The notes under the pieces: generated by a model | The model's input: only the letters and a program-made list of their open reading frames with translations | Databases searched by the model: none | What the model was told of the DNA's origin: nothing | Shown: one piece after another, positions 31,210 through 40,911 of the stretch | Numbering within the stretch: the first letter of the stretch is position 1 | How the letters are laid out: every line of letters starts with the position of its first letter | Translations under genes and position numbers: made by a program | Assembly (NCBI GenBank): GCA_016179765.1 | Contig: JACPCL010000033.1 | Location: 1-64,000 of the forward strand | Direction: 5' to 3' | Source: Chloroflexota bacterium | Lineage (GTDB): Bacteria; Chloroflexota; Dehalococcoidia; Lucifugimonadales; JACPCL1 | Length of the DNA stretch: 64,000 nt

Positions 31210-33927
31210 ATGCAAAAGCGAAACTCGCTGCTCTTCAGCCCGGAAATCCCACCAGACCTGGAGCATGCAGCCCAGGTCCGTGAGGAGGCCCTGGACTGGC
31301 TTGAGACCCATTACCCAGGGGCTCTCTCCTTCACCACCGGCGAGGTGCTCCGCATGGCGGGGGAGTCAGGTCACCGCTGGCTGATTACCCGGCTGCGGGC
31401 GCGGGACATCGGAAACGATGAGGAGTTCAGCCTGCCCGCCGCTGCCGATGCCCTGACGGTCCTCTTCCTGCGGTCCAGAGGGGTGAAGTTCCGCGAGGCC
31501 GTTGACGCCGTCGTTGGGGGCAAACAAGCCCCAAGGAGCCTGGAGCCCAGGTACGGAGGAGTGTGGAACCGGTTGATAGTCATTGGCCTCAAACGCCTGC
31601 GTCGGCGTGTTACGACACGCCTCCTGGGCAGCGCCGTGGCCGCCCTCCTCCGCGACCCGAAAGATCACCCCAACTGCCTCATCATCGTCAAGCGTCTTGG
31701 AAAGGGTGCGGATGTCGGTGCGTCCAGCAAGGCTAACGCCGCCAGTCATGAACACGTGTACCGGACGGTCCTAGAACGCCCGGCTCCATCGTGTTGGGTG
31801 ATCTCTCCCTTCCGCGAGGTCTTATATCTGGACGAAGACCAGCTTCCCACGCGCTCGGAGGTGACCTCCCGCCAATTTGTCGGGCTCCAGGTCAAGACTG
31901 CGCGTGAAGTCTACGAGCTGCTTCTGGGGGCCATGAGGCCGCTGTCGGTTGTCTTGGACAACGCGGCCCTGGAGTTCGTTGGCAAGATCCTTGATGCCGT
32001 ATTCCTGGATTTCGAGGAGTTTTACCGAAGGCAGTCGGTTTCCAAGTTCGAGGCCGCCACTGAACCGGAACCCAGCTCCGCGGATGACCTGCAACTATGG
32101 TTGATGTCCCAACTCCTCGCCGGTATCTATCCTGGGTCGCTGTGTGAATTGAGCGAGTCGTCCCAGTTCTCCCCACTGACCCGGGTGCTTGCCAATTCGG
32201 CGGCCAGGCCCTGGGAGCCTTCGCCATGGGAGCCTGCCAAGAGCCTGGAGATGCTCTCTGGGTATGCGAGCCGGGTTGGCGTTCCCCTGGTGGTGGAGAA
32301 GGTTGAGCCGCCCTGGATGTCGGTCGTTGAGTTCGTTGAGTCCGAGTTGCGCTATCTCAGAACCACAGCCACGGAGGATAGAGGCGCCGCAGAGTTCTCT
32401 GCTTTGGCTTTGCCCATCGCTTCCAGCTCCGGCAACCCCATAGGCTCGCTCTACATGCTCCTGCCTCGCCTTCAAGGGCCTCGCATGGACGTGGAGGTGC
32501 GCATTCTGACAGTGTTCAGTAGAATCATAGGAGAGATCATGGAACGGCAGAGGGCTGCCATTCACTCCGCCATCGTATCCGCGACGGCGGTTTCACATGC
32601 CATTCTCAAGCCAGAGCAATTCAAGACCGCACTGCTGGAACTGCTGCGTCAAAGCACCGGCGAGCTACAGGAGAATGGACATGCACAGCCAGACGTGAGA
32701 CTCCCCTTCATCCTCTTGTCCGCGTACTGTCCCGAGCCGGATGAGCTGGACCCTGCTACTTCAGGCCGCCTCAAAGACTGGCTCATAGATACGCTCCATC
32801 ATCTGGAGTGGCGCTCCTTTGTCCGGTCCCACCTGCCAGGCGCTCCAGAGGAGTACGGAGCGCAGGGCTTCATCGGCGAGGTGCCAGGTGTGGGGATGAT
32901 GGTCGCCCTGGGAAGGCTGGTCTCCAAAGACGAGTTGGACCGTATTCGGAACGCCTTCCCGACAAATTTCAACCGGATTACTCCAACCAACTCCCCCGTC
33001 AAGCTGGTGGCCTGGGTGCTGGATGTACCCGCACAGCAGATTCTGGATGCAGCCGACCACCACGACCTGCCAGGCTTGGCCGACCGTGTAGAGAGATGGG
33101 CTTTCGATGTAGCGTCCCTGGTGGACGATATCGCCCAGAGCTCTTCTCTAGCCCACGAGCAGGGGGAATGGGACGCAGCCCTTCGGAGGATCCGGAAGGC
33201 TTTCCAGAAGGAGGGCGCACGCAGTAACTCATATTTGCGCAGACTTGCCGCCGATTGTTCCTTTGCCTTGGGCGACTGGCCCAGCGCCCTCAAGTACGCT
33301 CAGGAGGCAGCCACGCTGAGCAAATACGAGCTGGGGAGCGGTCTTGTTCGGTCGTTGTGCCAGGAGGGAGATGCCCACCTGTGCCTGTGTCAGCCAGTGC
33401 GTGCGTGGGACCTGTATTCCGACGCCGCCTCACAAGCACCGACCCACCCGTTGCCCCGCTACTATCGGGGACAAGCCCTGCTGCTCATGGCGCGGCTTCT
33501 TGATGTATATGAAGGCGAGCGGCGGCGGTCAGCACAACTGGACGCGGGCGAGGTAGACCAGATCAGGGCGGTGCTGAACACGCTGGTGAGTGGGGCCATG
33601 GAGGACCTCACAGCGGCGGCAGACCTGCTGGACCGGTGGGGGCTCATACCCGAGTCGTACCAATACAGGAACTTCAACCTGGTTCCAACCTTATTGGGTC
33701 AGGGGTTCGCTTATCTCCTCGCTCGCTCGCCAGGCCCCGCCGCCAGCCGTCTCCAGAGCGCCCGCCGGTCCTTCCCCAAGGACGACCTGTTCTTCCGCGA
33801 GTTCCTCTTCGCCAAGTGTTGGGAGCAGGGGCTCCACCGGCGATATGGGGAGCTCTTGCTGGGAGATGAATGGGGGCCGCTGCGAGACCGACTAAACGGG
33901 ACGTTCGGCCAGCTTCATATCTCCTGA
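31210..33927 (+). CDS. Large putative sensor with GAF-like middle and TPR-like C-terminus
   Basis: 905 residues from ATG at 31210 (AGGAGGG 10 nt upstream). Residues ~10-110 form a helical N-terminal domain with FTTGEVLRMAGESGHRWLITRL, which could be a helix-turn-helix, and a second helix set (ALTVLFLRSRGVKFREAVDAVVGG). About 170-460 has alternating strands and helices of GAF type (PIASSSGNPIGSLYMLLP). From ~640, helical pairs of 34-residue type (ALRRIRKAFQKEG, SFALGDWPSALKYAQEAATL) suggest TPRs. No membrane span. Domain calls are by eye. Divergent from the TelA operon and just upstream of the ToxR-like regulator, so a signalling role for the locus is inferred. Confidence 0.65.
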   Translation: MQKRNSLLFSPEIPPDLEHAAQVREEALDWLETHYPGALSFTTGEVLRMAGESGHRWLITRLRARDIGNDEEFSLPAAADALTVLFLRSRGVKFREAVDAVVGGKQAPRSLEPRYGGVWNRLIVIGLKRLRRRVTTRLLGSAVAALLRDPKDHPNCLIIVKRLGKGADVGASSKANAASHEHVYRTVLERPAPSCWVISPFREVLYLDEDQLPTRSEVTSRQFVGLQVKTAREVYELLLGAMRPLSVVLDNAALEFVGKILDAVFLDFEEFYRRQSVSKFEAATEPEPSSADDLQLWLMSQLLAGIYPGSLCELSESSQFSPLTRVLANSAARPWEPSPWEPAKSLEMLSGYASRVGVPLVVEKVEPPWMSVVEFVESELRYLRTTATEDRGAAEFSALALPIASSSGNPIGSLYMLLPRLQGPRMDVEVRILTVFSRIIGEIMERQRAAIHSAIVSATAVSHAILKPEQFKTALLELLRQSTGELQENGHAQPDVRLPFILLSAYCPEPDELDPATSGRLKDWLIDTLHHLEWRSFVRSHLPGAPEEYGAQGFIGEVPGVGMMVALGRLVSKDELDRIRNAFPTNFNRITPTNSPVKLVAWVLDVPAQQILDAADHHDLPGLADRVERWAFDVASLVDDIAQSSSLAHEQGEWDAALRRIRKAFQKEGARSNSYLRRLAADCSFALGDWPSALKYAQEAATLSKYELGSGLVRSLCQEGDAHLCLCQPVRAWDLYSDAASQAPTHPLPRYYRGQALLLMARLLDVYEGERRRSAQLDAGEVDQIRAVLNTLVSGAMEDLTAAADLLDRWGLIPESYQYRNFNLVPTLLGQGFAYLLARSPGPAASRLQSARRSFPKDDLFFREFLFAKCWEQGLHRRYGELLLGDEWGPLRDRLNGTFGQLHIS

Positions 33928-33948
33928 ACCTGACCAAGAGGCGGGGGT

Positions 33949-33971
33949 CTGTCCCGATGGAATCGGGACAG
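33949..33971 (+). terminator. Hairpin terminator after the sensor gene
   Basis: CTGTCCCGAT, loop GGA, ATCGGGACAG, then ATACAATTTTCAC. It lies 21 bp after the stop codon. The rest of 33972-34185 shows no gene. Confidence 0.6.
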
Positions 33972-34185
33972 ATACAATTTTCACTCCCTCCCTGGCCAGA
34001 GCCTGTCCTTGAGCGCAGCGAAGGAAAGGGAACAAGGGGGATGGCCGAAGGAGTTTTTCATCATCCTGCTGGGGATTCCTGCTGCCTCTGATGCCGCCTG
34101 GTAGCCGGGCGTTCTTACCCGTAGCTTTCGGCTGCAAAGTGGCAGGCTCTCCTCACCACCTGTCCATTGCGAAGCCCCCCTGTGC

Positions 34186-34191
34186 TAGAAT
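34186..34191 (+). promoter_or_regulatory. -10 box for a probably leaderless transcript
   Basis: TAGAAT ends 5 nt before an ATG at 34197; no -35 match is convincing. The geometry is the same as at 10603. Confidence 0.35.
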
Positions 34192-34196
34192 GGCCC

Positions 34197-35963
34197 ATGT
34201 CACGCTGGAGACGGCATCTACTCTAGTCACTTCCAGGGTTGGCTCTTTCCCTAATAGGCCTAGGGATCCAGATAAGCCCAATCCCAAGCAAGATTCCGTG
34301 GTTAGGCTATGCTGTCGGGGCCATAGGCGGTGTTTTTCTCCTTACCGCGCTGGCGTGGCCTACCGTATGGCGCCCTCGGATTGCCAGACGTAGTGCGCAG
34401 GCCTTGCCCAATGATTCATTGGAATCGCTCACCGTTTCTCTGACCCCTCGCCAGGTGCGGGTTGGCCAACGCGTCATTGAAGAGCATCTTGGCGACCGCG
34501 CTTTTCGCCTCTTGCATTTCTTGTCGGAAAACAAGGGCAACTGGTACACGGTAGCTCATCTTGTAAGCTTGTTGTATCCCGATCCCGAGAGGTCCCCGGA
34601 ACAAGCCGATCAGGCCTTGTCTCGATACAAGAGGACCATCAACGATCTCCTCAAGCCCTATCTACAAGGTGAAGACGCCATAGAATCCTGGCCCTATATG
34701 GGCTACCGTATCAAGCCCATAGTTCAGCCAAAATCCGGACCTTCATCTCCAGCTGGGAGGCATACGCGGGTCATTTGGGTGTCGTCTGGAGCCATTCTGC
34801 TTGTGGCCATCGCGGTGTCCTTGATAATCGTCGCTGGTCCACTGGTTTCCCCCCCTCGAACGTCCATTACTATCACCATCGCCAGCTCAAGCACAAAAAA
34901 GGAATGGATAAATCAAGCCGTCGCCGCTTTCATTGAGGAATCCAAGGCCAACGAGCAGTTCCAGATAGAACATAGGGCTATCGTCGTCACGGTGCTGTTG
35001 GAAGAGATAGAGCCTGGACGGTGGGATCATTATCGGTCTGGCTCCATGATCAGAGACATTCTCTCACGGAAGATTGAGCCAACCATTGCGTCGCCGGCGG
35101 AACAGAGCTGGATACTTGATCTCAAGGAGAGTTGGCCTGACCGTAAGCCCATAGTTAGCGACGATGGACCCGGGTTGGTGCGAACCCCGTTGGTGATTGC
35201 GATGTGGCGGTCTAGAGCCATGGCTCTGGGTTGCTGGCCAACCGCTGGTCCGGATTGTACTTGGGAGCGTCTCCGTGCTCTGGCATCCAGCACCGAGGGG
35301 TGGGGGATACTGGGCCACCCTGAGTGGGGCAAACTGAAATACGGATACGGCTTCGTTGGTAAATCAAACTCGGCCACGTTCACTATGGTTTTGAATTGCA
35401 TGAGCGGCCTCCAAAAGACCAGCGGCCTCACACTGGAAGACGTACGTCGTGAGTCAGGTTGTGGCCACGCGATGCTAGCGCTGAGGAAGCCACCAGGGGA
35501 TACAGCGGTGATACGCATTTATGAGAAGAGTGAATGGGCGCTCCGGGATATGTGGCAAATCGGGCCCTCATATTTAGATGCTGTCACCACGTACGAACAG
35601 GAAGTAACAGAAGTTGCTGCGGAACAGGCCCCAAGACTCCCTGAGCCGATTGTGGCTGCATATCCACAAGACGGGGTTATCATGGCCACTCACCCATTCA
35701 CCATCCTTGATGGAGCACCTTGGGTAACGCTTGATCAGGCGAAGGCAGCCAGAATCTTCCGACAGTTCCTACTTTCCAGGCAACAGCAATCACTTCTTCT
35801 GGGGTATGGATTCCGTCCGGCCGATGCGGCTGCTACCCTGGGGCCACGGATCGACCCTGCATATGGCGTAAACCCACAAGCTAATCTAGCATTGATAGAC
35901 GTCCCTCATAGCCTGGTCATAGATGCTATCGTCAAACTCTGGGAAGCGTTCGCGGCCCTATAA
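34197..35963 (+). CDS. ToxR/CadC-like transmembrane regulator with outer solute-binding domain, in-frame TAG at codon 10
   Basis: From ATG 34197 the frame reads MSRWRRHLL, TAG (34224-34226), then SLPGLALSLIGLGI and stays open to 35963; without the amber it would be an ideal first membrane helix. The uninterrupted part can start at TTG 34239 (574 residues). In that numbering: helix at 20-44, an OmpR-type winged helix at ~65-165 (FRLLHFLSENKGNW, RYKRTINDLLKPYL, MGYRIKP), membrane helix ~177-203, then an outer solute-binding domain matching that of the VWA fusion (TPLVIAMW, APWVTLDQAKAARIF, LLGYGFRPAD). Predicted to sense a ligand outside and bind DNA inside. The TAG may be a disabling mutation, an error, or bypassed by initiation at TTG. 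Confidence 0.75.
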
Positions 35964-36212
35964 CTGTCATACGTGTTGAACAAAGTAATACTCTCTGGCT
36001 CTTTTCGCAGTGCCGCTCAAGGGGGTCAAGCCCGGCTTGCGGATTGTCACGGCGCCAGGCAACGCTGCGTGTGCACCTTACGAATGCCGGAATCTCCAAA
36101 GTCATGCCGCGCTTGTCCAAGGACGAAGGAGTGATACAGGGGGGCCTTGCCCGAAAAATCAGAGCCTCCCTAGCATACTGGCTGTAGCCTGGAGGAACGC
36201 AGTCAAGCCTCT
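35964..36212. other. Intergenic stretch after the regulator
   Basis: No gene is seen. At 36012-36034 lies an inverted relative of the 24-bp islet repeat (GCCGCTCAAGGGGGTCAAGC). Confidence 0.35.
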
Positions 36213-36241
36213 TTGACAGCCCGCCCTCCTGACGCTACAGT
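36213..36241 (+). promoter_or_regulatory. Promoter of the aminotransferase gene
   Basis: Perfect TTGACA (36213-36218), 17-bp spacer and TACAGT (36236-36241), 33 bp before the ATG. Confidence 0.65.
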
Positions 36242-36273
36242 CTTGCTATCTTCGCAAAGGCAGATGAAGAGCC

Positions 36274-37464
36274 ATGGCAGTTTCCAAGAAGATTCGCCAG
36301 TTCATGGAGCAGGGCTCCTGGATCCGCCGCATGTTTGAGGAGGCCAATACCTTGCGCGCCAAGATCGGCCCAGACAAGGTCTTTGACCTCTCCCTGGGCA
36401 ACCCTATCATGGAACCGCCCCAGGAGTTCTACCAGGAGCTGCGTCGCTTAGCCGAGCATCCCTTGCCGGGGATGCATCGCTACATGCCCAACGCCGGCTA
36501 CGCCGAGACCCGCGCCGCCGTAGCCGGCCAGCTTCGGGAGGAGACGGGCCTGGACTTCACCGCCAACGAGGTCATCATGACCTGCGGCGCGGGTGGCGCC
36601 ATCAACGTGGTCATGAAGACCCTCCTGGACCCCGGCGACCAGGTGGTCATCTTCGCCCCCTACTTTGTGGAGTACCATTTCTACGCCGATAACCACAGCG
36701 GCTCCTGCAAGGTCGTCCCGCCCGATAAGGACTTCCTGCCGGACATGAAGGCCTTTGAGGCGGCTCTCAACCCCCGCACGCGCATCGTCCTCATCAACTC
36801 CCCCAACAACCCCACCGGCGCGCTGTACCCCTGGCGGGTTATCGCGGAGCTGGCCGAGATTATCCGGCGCAAGGAGCAGGAGTTCGGCACGGAGATATTC
36901 CTGGTGAGCGACGAGCCGTACCGCAAGCTCATCTTTGACGGCCTGGAGTACCCCCACATCTTCCCCCACCACATACGCAGCATCGTGGCCACGTCTCACT
37001 CCAAGGACCTGGCCCTGCCCGGCGAGCGCATCGGCTATGCGGCGGTGCACCCGCAGTACCCCGACCGCGCGGAGCTGATGGACGGCCTCACCTTCTGCAA
37101 CCGCACCCTGGGCTTTGTGAACGCGCCGGCCCTGATGCAGCACATCGTGAAGTCGCTCCAGGGGGTGACGGTGAACGTGGCGGAGTACCAGGCCAAGCGG
37201 GATTTCCTGTACAAAGAGCTGACGAGCATGGGGTATTCTATGGTGAAACCCCAGGGGGCCTTCTATATGTTCCCAAAGTCGCCCCTGGAGGACGAGGTTG
37301 CCTTCGTGAACATCCTGCGGGAGTCCAACGTGCTGGTGGTGCCTGGCCGCGGCTTCGGCATGCCTGGCTACTTCCGTCTCTCCTACTGCGTGGCCGACCG
37401 CGAGATCCAGGGCGCGCTGCCAGGCTTCAGGGCGGCCATGGACAGGGTGCGAAAAGGCGCCTAG
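36274..37464 (+). CDS. PLP-dependent class I aminotransferase
   Basis: 396 residues. Fold-type I features: LSLGNPIMEPPQEF, TCGAGGAINVVMKTLLDPGD (cofactor phosphate region, short form CGAGGAINV), NSPNNPTG, VSDEPYRKL and the Schiff-base lysine in SHSKDLALPGERIGY. Substrate specificity is not clear; aspartate/aromatic-type enzymes are closest in pattern. Cytosolic. It is monocistronic by its own promoter, and followed by a 380-bp gap. Confidence 0.88.
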   Translation: MAVSKKIRQFMEQGSWIRRMFEEANTLRAKIGPDKVFDLSLGNPIMEPPQEFYQELRRLAEHPLPGMHRYMPNAGYAETRAAVAGQLREETGLDFTANEVIMTCGAGGAINVVMKTLLDPGDQVVIFAPYFVEYHFYADNHSGSCKVVPPDKDFLPDMKAFEAALNPRTRIVLINSPNNPTGALYPWRVIAELAEIIRRKEQEFGTEIFLVSDEPYRKLIFDGLEYPHIFPHHIRSIVATSHSKDLALPGERIGYAAVHPQYPDRAELMDGLTFCNRTLGFVNAPALMQHIVKSLQGVTVNVAEYQAKRDFLYKELTSMGYSMVKPQGAFYMFPKSPLEDEVAFVNILRESNVLVVPGRGFGMPGYFRLSYCVADREIQGALPGFRAAMDRVRKGA

Positions 37465-37847
37465 ACACGCCCCTCTGCCAATCGCCGATGAGACTGCATC
37501 TGGGTCGTCTCGGCGCTTTTCTCACAACCAGAGCCCTCCCAGGGCACATTTATCCGATGCACCTTCCATCCCCTTCCTGGACACAGTAGTACGAGTGTAC
37601 CCAGAGCAATTGGTGCGTATGCACCTATGCACTTACTCTCCCCTTTGCTATCCTCACGCCCATACCAGAAGGGGTGCAGCACGGACAAGCCCTTTACCGT
37701 CCTCACCGCGCTGCCCCGGGCGGTCCAGAAGGATGCTGAAAAACACCCCCAAACCGCCGCCATCCCGACTTGTCGGGACGCCCCTCTGGACTCCCCTTGA
37801 AGAAGAGGACAAGTCGTCTGCCACCATTGTCAGCAAGGAGGCTCCAC
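37465..37847. other. Intergenic stretch before the activase gene
   Basis: No supported gene. ATCCCGACTTGTCGGGACG (37763-37781) is a short hairpin of a type repeated in the window. An in-frame extension of the activase from 37770 lacks a ribosome-binding site. Confidence 0.4.
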
Positions 37848-39959
37848 ATGGCCAAGGCTCCGGTTCGCGTCGGCGTTCCGCACATGGGTCCCTACTCCTA
37901 CCTGGCCAAAAAGGTCGTGGGAGGGATGATGAAGGAGGCTGGTGCCGGACATGTCTCTATTGAGCCCGCACCGTTGACCACCAAGAAGACGGTGCTGCGG
38001 GGCTGGCAGCTTATGGACGAGAACATGTGCCTGCCTGCCAAGATTACCCTGGGCAACATCCTGGAGTCGGCGGACACCGGCGTGGACGCCATTCTGGAGT
38101 GGGACTCTTGCGGCGATTGCCGCCTGAAGACCTACCACATCCTCCACAAGCGCGTCGTGGAGCGCCTGGGCTACAAGACCAAGATCATCGCCATGCGCCC
38201 TGACGGGCTGAAGAAGGGCCTGGGTGAGCTGGGAGTGGACAAACGGCAGCTCAAAGTGGTGGTGCGTGGCACACTTCGGAAGCTGTGGGAGTTTGACCAC
38301 CGCATGATGCTGCGCCAGGCGAAGCCCAAGCCCGGCGCTCCCCGAGTGGGCATCTGTGGCGAGATCTACACGGTCCTTGAACCCGCAGCCAACCTTGACC
38401 TCTTCAAGCGCCTGGAAGAGCAAGGCGCATACGTCCATAACGCCTTACCCCTCTCCCAGTTCATCTTCAAGTTCCTGCTGAACGGCCAGAAGCGAGGGGA
38501 GTGGGCCTCCATCCTGGCCTACCTGGGCATGTGGCCCGAGGTGTGGCGGTGGGCCATCCGGGGACTGAAGCGGCCAGACGTGGACTACAAGCTGTGGAAG
38601 CAGGCCGAGGAGGAAACTGAGAAATACCTGCCGGAGCACTCCATTGGGGGCCATGGCAAAGAGAGCATCACCTGGGCCATCTACTACGCCCTGGCGGGCT
38701 TTGACGGGGTCATCCACATCCTGCCCTTCCCATGCATGCCCGAGGCGACGGTCTCGGCCCTGCTGGACGATGTCTCCAAGGACTATGGTATTCCCGTCAA
38801 CCACCTGGTCTTTGACCAGCAGTTTGGCGAGCAGAACCTCATCACTCGCGCCGAGGCCATGGTCAACATGCTGCGCTTTCGCAAGGAGGGCCTGGACTCC
38901 ATCCTCAAGGCGCGCTCCCCAGGCGTATGGCTGGGCGTGGACGTGGGCAGCACCTCCACCAAGGCGGCCCTGTTGGACGGCGATACCCTGGAGGTCATTG
39001 ACAGCGAGTACCAGTTCACCGCCCGCGCTCCTATGGAGGCGCTGAAGCGGGTGATGGCGGCCCTGCGCGCGCGCCATCCGGACCTGAAGGTGGAGGGCTT
39101 TGCCACCACCGGCTCAGGTCGCCGCCTGGCCCAGGCCCTGCTGAGCGCCCCCCTGGCGGTGGACGAGATCACCTGCCAGACCGTCGCCTCCCGCCTCATG
39201 GTCCCTGGGGCGCGCTCCATCCTAGAGATTGGCGGCCAGGACAGCAAGTTCATCAGCCTTGACGAGTCGGGCATCCCCACGTGGTTCAACATGAACTCCA
39301 TCTGCTCCGCCGGCACGGGGGCCTTCCTCTCCTCGGCAGCGCGCGAGTTCAAGATTCCCGTGGAGGAGTTCGGCAGCCGGTGCCGCTCCTGCTCCAGCTT
39401 CGTCACCATCACCGGACGGTGTGGCGTCTTCGCCGAGTCGGACATCGTCTCCAAGCAGCAGCTGGGCTACCCCGTAGACGCCATCATCAAGGGGATGTGT
39501 CGCGCCCTGGCCCAGAACTTCATCAACAACGTATGCCGGGCGCGGGAACCGCAATCGCCGGTGCTCTTCACCGGCGGCGTCGCCCTCAACGGCGGCGTCG
39601 CCGACGCCTTCGCCGAGATTGTCAAGAGCCAGGTGGTCGTCCACCCCCACGCCAAGGTCTCGGGCGCCATTGGGGCGGCCCTGGTGGCCATGGCACGTCG
39701 CGCGACGGGCGCTCTGGACGTTAACCTGGCGGAATCTGACCTGGCTACCAGCAGCCTCTCCTGCAAGGACTGCGCCAACGAATGCGAGGTCTCCCTCATC
39801 CACCGCAAGGGCAGCATCGTCGCGGCCATGGGCACCAAGTGCGGCAAGTGGGAGGTCCTCATCGGCCGGCCCAGCGCCGGCGCACCCACCACCTCCGAGG
39901 AGGCCCACGCCCACATGGACGTTACCCGAGACAGCCTCCTGGTGCAGCAGGAGGTGTGA
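37848..39959 (+). CDS. Acyl-CoA dehydratase activase fused to an HgdB/DUF2229-like domain
   Basis: 703 residues from ATG at 37848 (AAGGAGG upstream). Residues ~1-350 resemble the dehydratase-like DUF2229/HgdB domain (YLAKKVVGGMMKEAG, ENMCLPAKITLGN, WDSCGDCR, PCMPEA). From ~360 comes a BadF/HgdC ATPase: GVDVGSTSTKAALLDGD, IGGQDSKFI, CSAGTGAFL and the cluster ligands CRSCSSF and GRCGVFAESD. A Cys motif CKDCANEC follows. Activases of this type inject electrons into 2-hydroxyacyl-CoA dehydratases or benzoyl-CoA reductases using ATP and a [4Fe-4S] cluster. In known large fusions the ATPase usually comes first; here it is second. No dehydratase subunit genes are adjacent. Confidence 0.82.
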   Translation: MAKAPVRVGVPHMGPYSYLAKKVVGGMMKEAGAGHVSIEPAPLTTKKTVLRGWQLMDENMCLPAKITLGNILESADTGVDAILEWDSCGDCRLKTYHILHKRVVERLGYKTKIIAMRPDGLKKGLGELGVDKRQLKVVVRGTLRKLWEFDHRMMLRQAKPKPGAPRVGICGEIYTVLEPAANLDLFKRLEEQGAYVHNALPLSQFIFKFLLNGQKRGEWASILAYLGMWPEVWRWAIRGLKRPDVDYKLWKQAEEETEKYLPEHSIGGHGKESITWAIYYALAGFDGVIHILPFPCMPEATVSALLDDVSKDYGIPVNHLVFDQQFGEQNLITRAEAMVNMLRFRKEGLDSILKARSPGVWLGVDVGSTSTKAALLDGDTLEVIDSEYQFTARAPMEALKRVMAALRARHPDLKVEGFATTGSGRRLAQALLSAPLAVDEITCQTVASRLMVPGARSILEIGGQDSKFISLDESGIPTWFNMNSICSAGTGAFLSSAAREFKIPVEEFGSRCRSCSSFVTITGRCGVFAESDIVSKQQLGYPVDAIIKGMCRALAQNFINNVCRAREPQSPVLFTGGVALNGGVADAFAEIVKSQVVVHPHAKVSGAIGAALVAMARRATGALDVNLAESDLATSSLSCKDCANECEVSLIHRKGSIVAAMGTKCGKWEVLIGRPSAGAPTTSEEAHAHMDVTRDSLLVQQEV

Positions 39960-39967
39960 GGGAGACG

Positions 39968-39996
39968 GTAGGGGCGACGCACCGCGTCGCCCCAGC
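39968..39996. repeat. GTAGGGGCGAC palindrome, copy 1
   Basis: GTAGGGGCGACGC with GCGTCGCCCC just after the activase gene. A second copy with both arms (GTAGGGGCGACGC, GTCGCCCCTAC) is at 41034-41062 and an expanded form at 58014-58078. Confidence 0.5.
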
Positions 39997-40095
39997 GCCA
40001 CGGACTGGTTGCATCAGCCGCTGGGGCAAGGTCACAGGTGCCCTCGGGCCGCAAAACTACATCGCGGTCCGTAGCGCAGAGAAGGAGGCACGGAC

Positions 40096-40911
40096 ATGAC
40101 AACCCAAAGACAGAGGACGACCTATCCGCCCATTGCCGGAACGCCCGGCGATGTCTATGAGCAACACATCGTGCCGGCCATCTTCTCCCGGTGGGCGCCG
40201 GACCTCGTCGATGCGGCAGGGGTGCGTCAAGGGGCCCGAGTGTTGGACGTGGCCTGCGGAACGGGGGCGGTGACCAGAATCGTGGCGCAGCGCGTCGGCC
40301 CCTCAGGGAAAGTGGTGGGCTTGGACGTCAACGCGGGCGTGCTTGCCGTCGCCCGCACCGCCGCACCGGCGTCGAATATACAGTGGCTGGAGGGCAACGC
40401 CGCCAGCATAGCCCTGCCCGATGCCTCTTTCGACGCCGTGGTCTGCCAGCAGGGATTGCAATTCTTCCCAGACCGGCCCGCCGGCCTCGCGGAGATGCGC
40501 CGCGTGCTCAAACCCGGCGGGAGGCTGGCGCTCTCCTGCTGGCTCTCGGTGAAGCACCAACCCTGGATTGCCATAGAGCAGGCCCTGGCCAAACGAATCG
40601 GTGCAGAGCAGGCTGCCCTGCCTCCCTTTGGCCTGGGCGATGCCCCAAGCATCCGTAGCTTGCTGGCGAACGCCGGTTTCCGTGACATCCGCCTCCGCAC
40701 CGATGCAAAGCCCGCCCGGTTCCACTCTTCGGAGCACTTGATGCGCGCGACCGTCGCGGGCTCGGTGACCATGATGGGGCAACTGACGTCGCAGGGGCCA
40801 GGGGTGCTGGATGCCATCGTAGCCGAAGTGAGCGAAGCGCTCCGAGACTTTGAAGACGACGATGGCGTGGCCCTCCCCATCGTCAGCCACATCTTCACAG
40901 CCAGCGCGTGA
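40096..40911 (+). CDS. Class I SAM-dependent methyltransferase
   Basis: 271 residues; ATG with AAGGAGGC upstream. SAM-binding motif I VLDVACGTGAVTRIVAQ (about 49-65), acidic residue after the second strand in VVGLDVNAGVL, then LPDASFDAVVCQQGLQFF (motif IV) and LKPGGRLALSCW. UbiE/Methyltransf_11 type. Substrate unknown. Lies between two copies of the GTAGGGGCGAC palindrome. Confidence 0.88.
   Translation: MTTQRQRTTYPPIAGTPGDVYEQHIVPAIFSRWAPDLVDAAGVRQGARVLDVACGTGAVTRIVAQRVGPSGKVVGLDVNAGVLAVARTAAPASNIQWLEGNAASIALPDASFDAVVCQQGLQFFPDRPAGLAEMRRVLKPGGRLALSCWLSVKHQPWIAIEQALAKRIGAEQAALPPFGLGDAPSIRSLLANAGFRDIRLRTDAKPARFHSSEHLMRATVAGSVTMMGQLTSQGPGVLDAIVAEVSEALRDFEDDDGVALPIVSHIFTASA

Noticed and set aside
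39960-40095. SAM or SAH riboswitch upstream of the methyltransferase gene
   Set aside because: The structured part is the GTAGGGGCGACGC palindrome, which also occurs at 41034 and 58014 in other contexts; no riboswitch core is visible.
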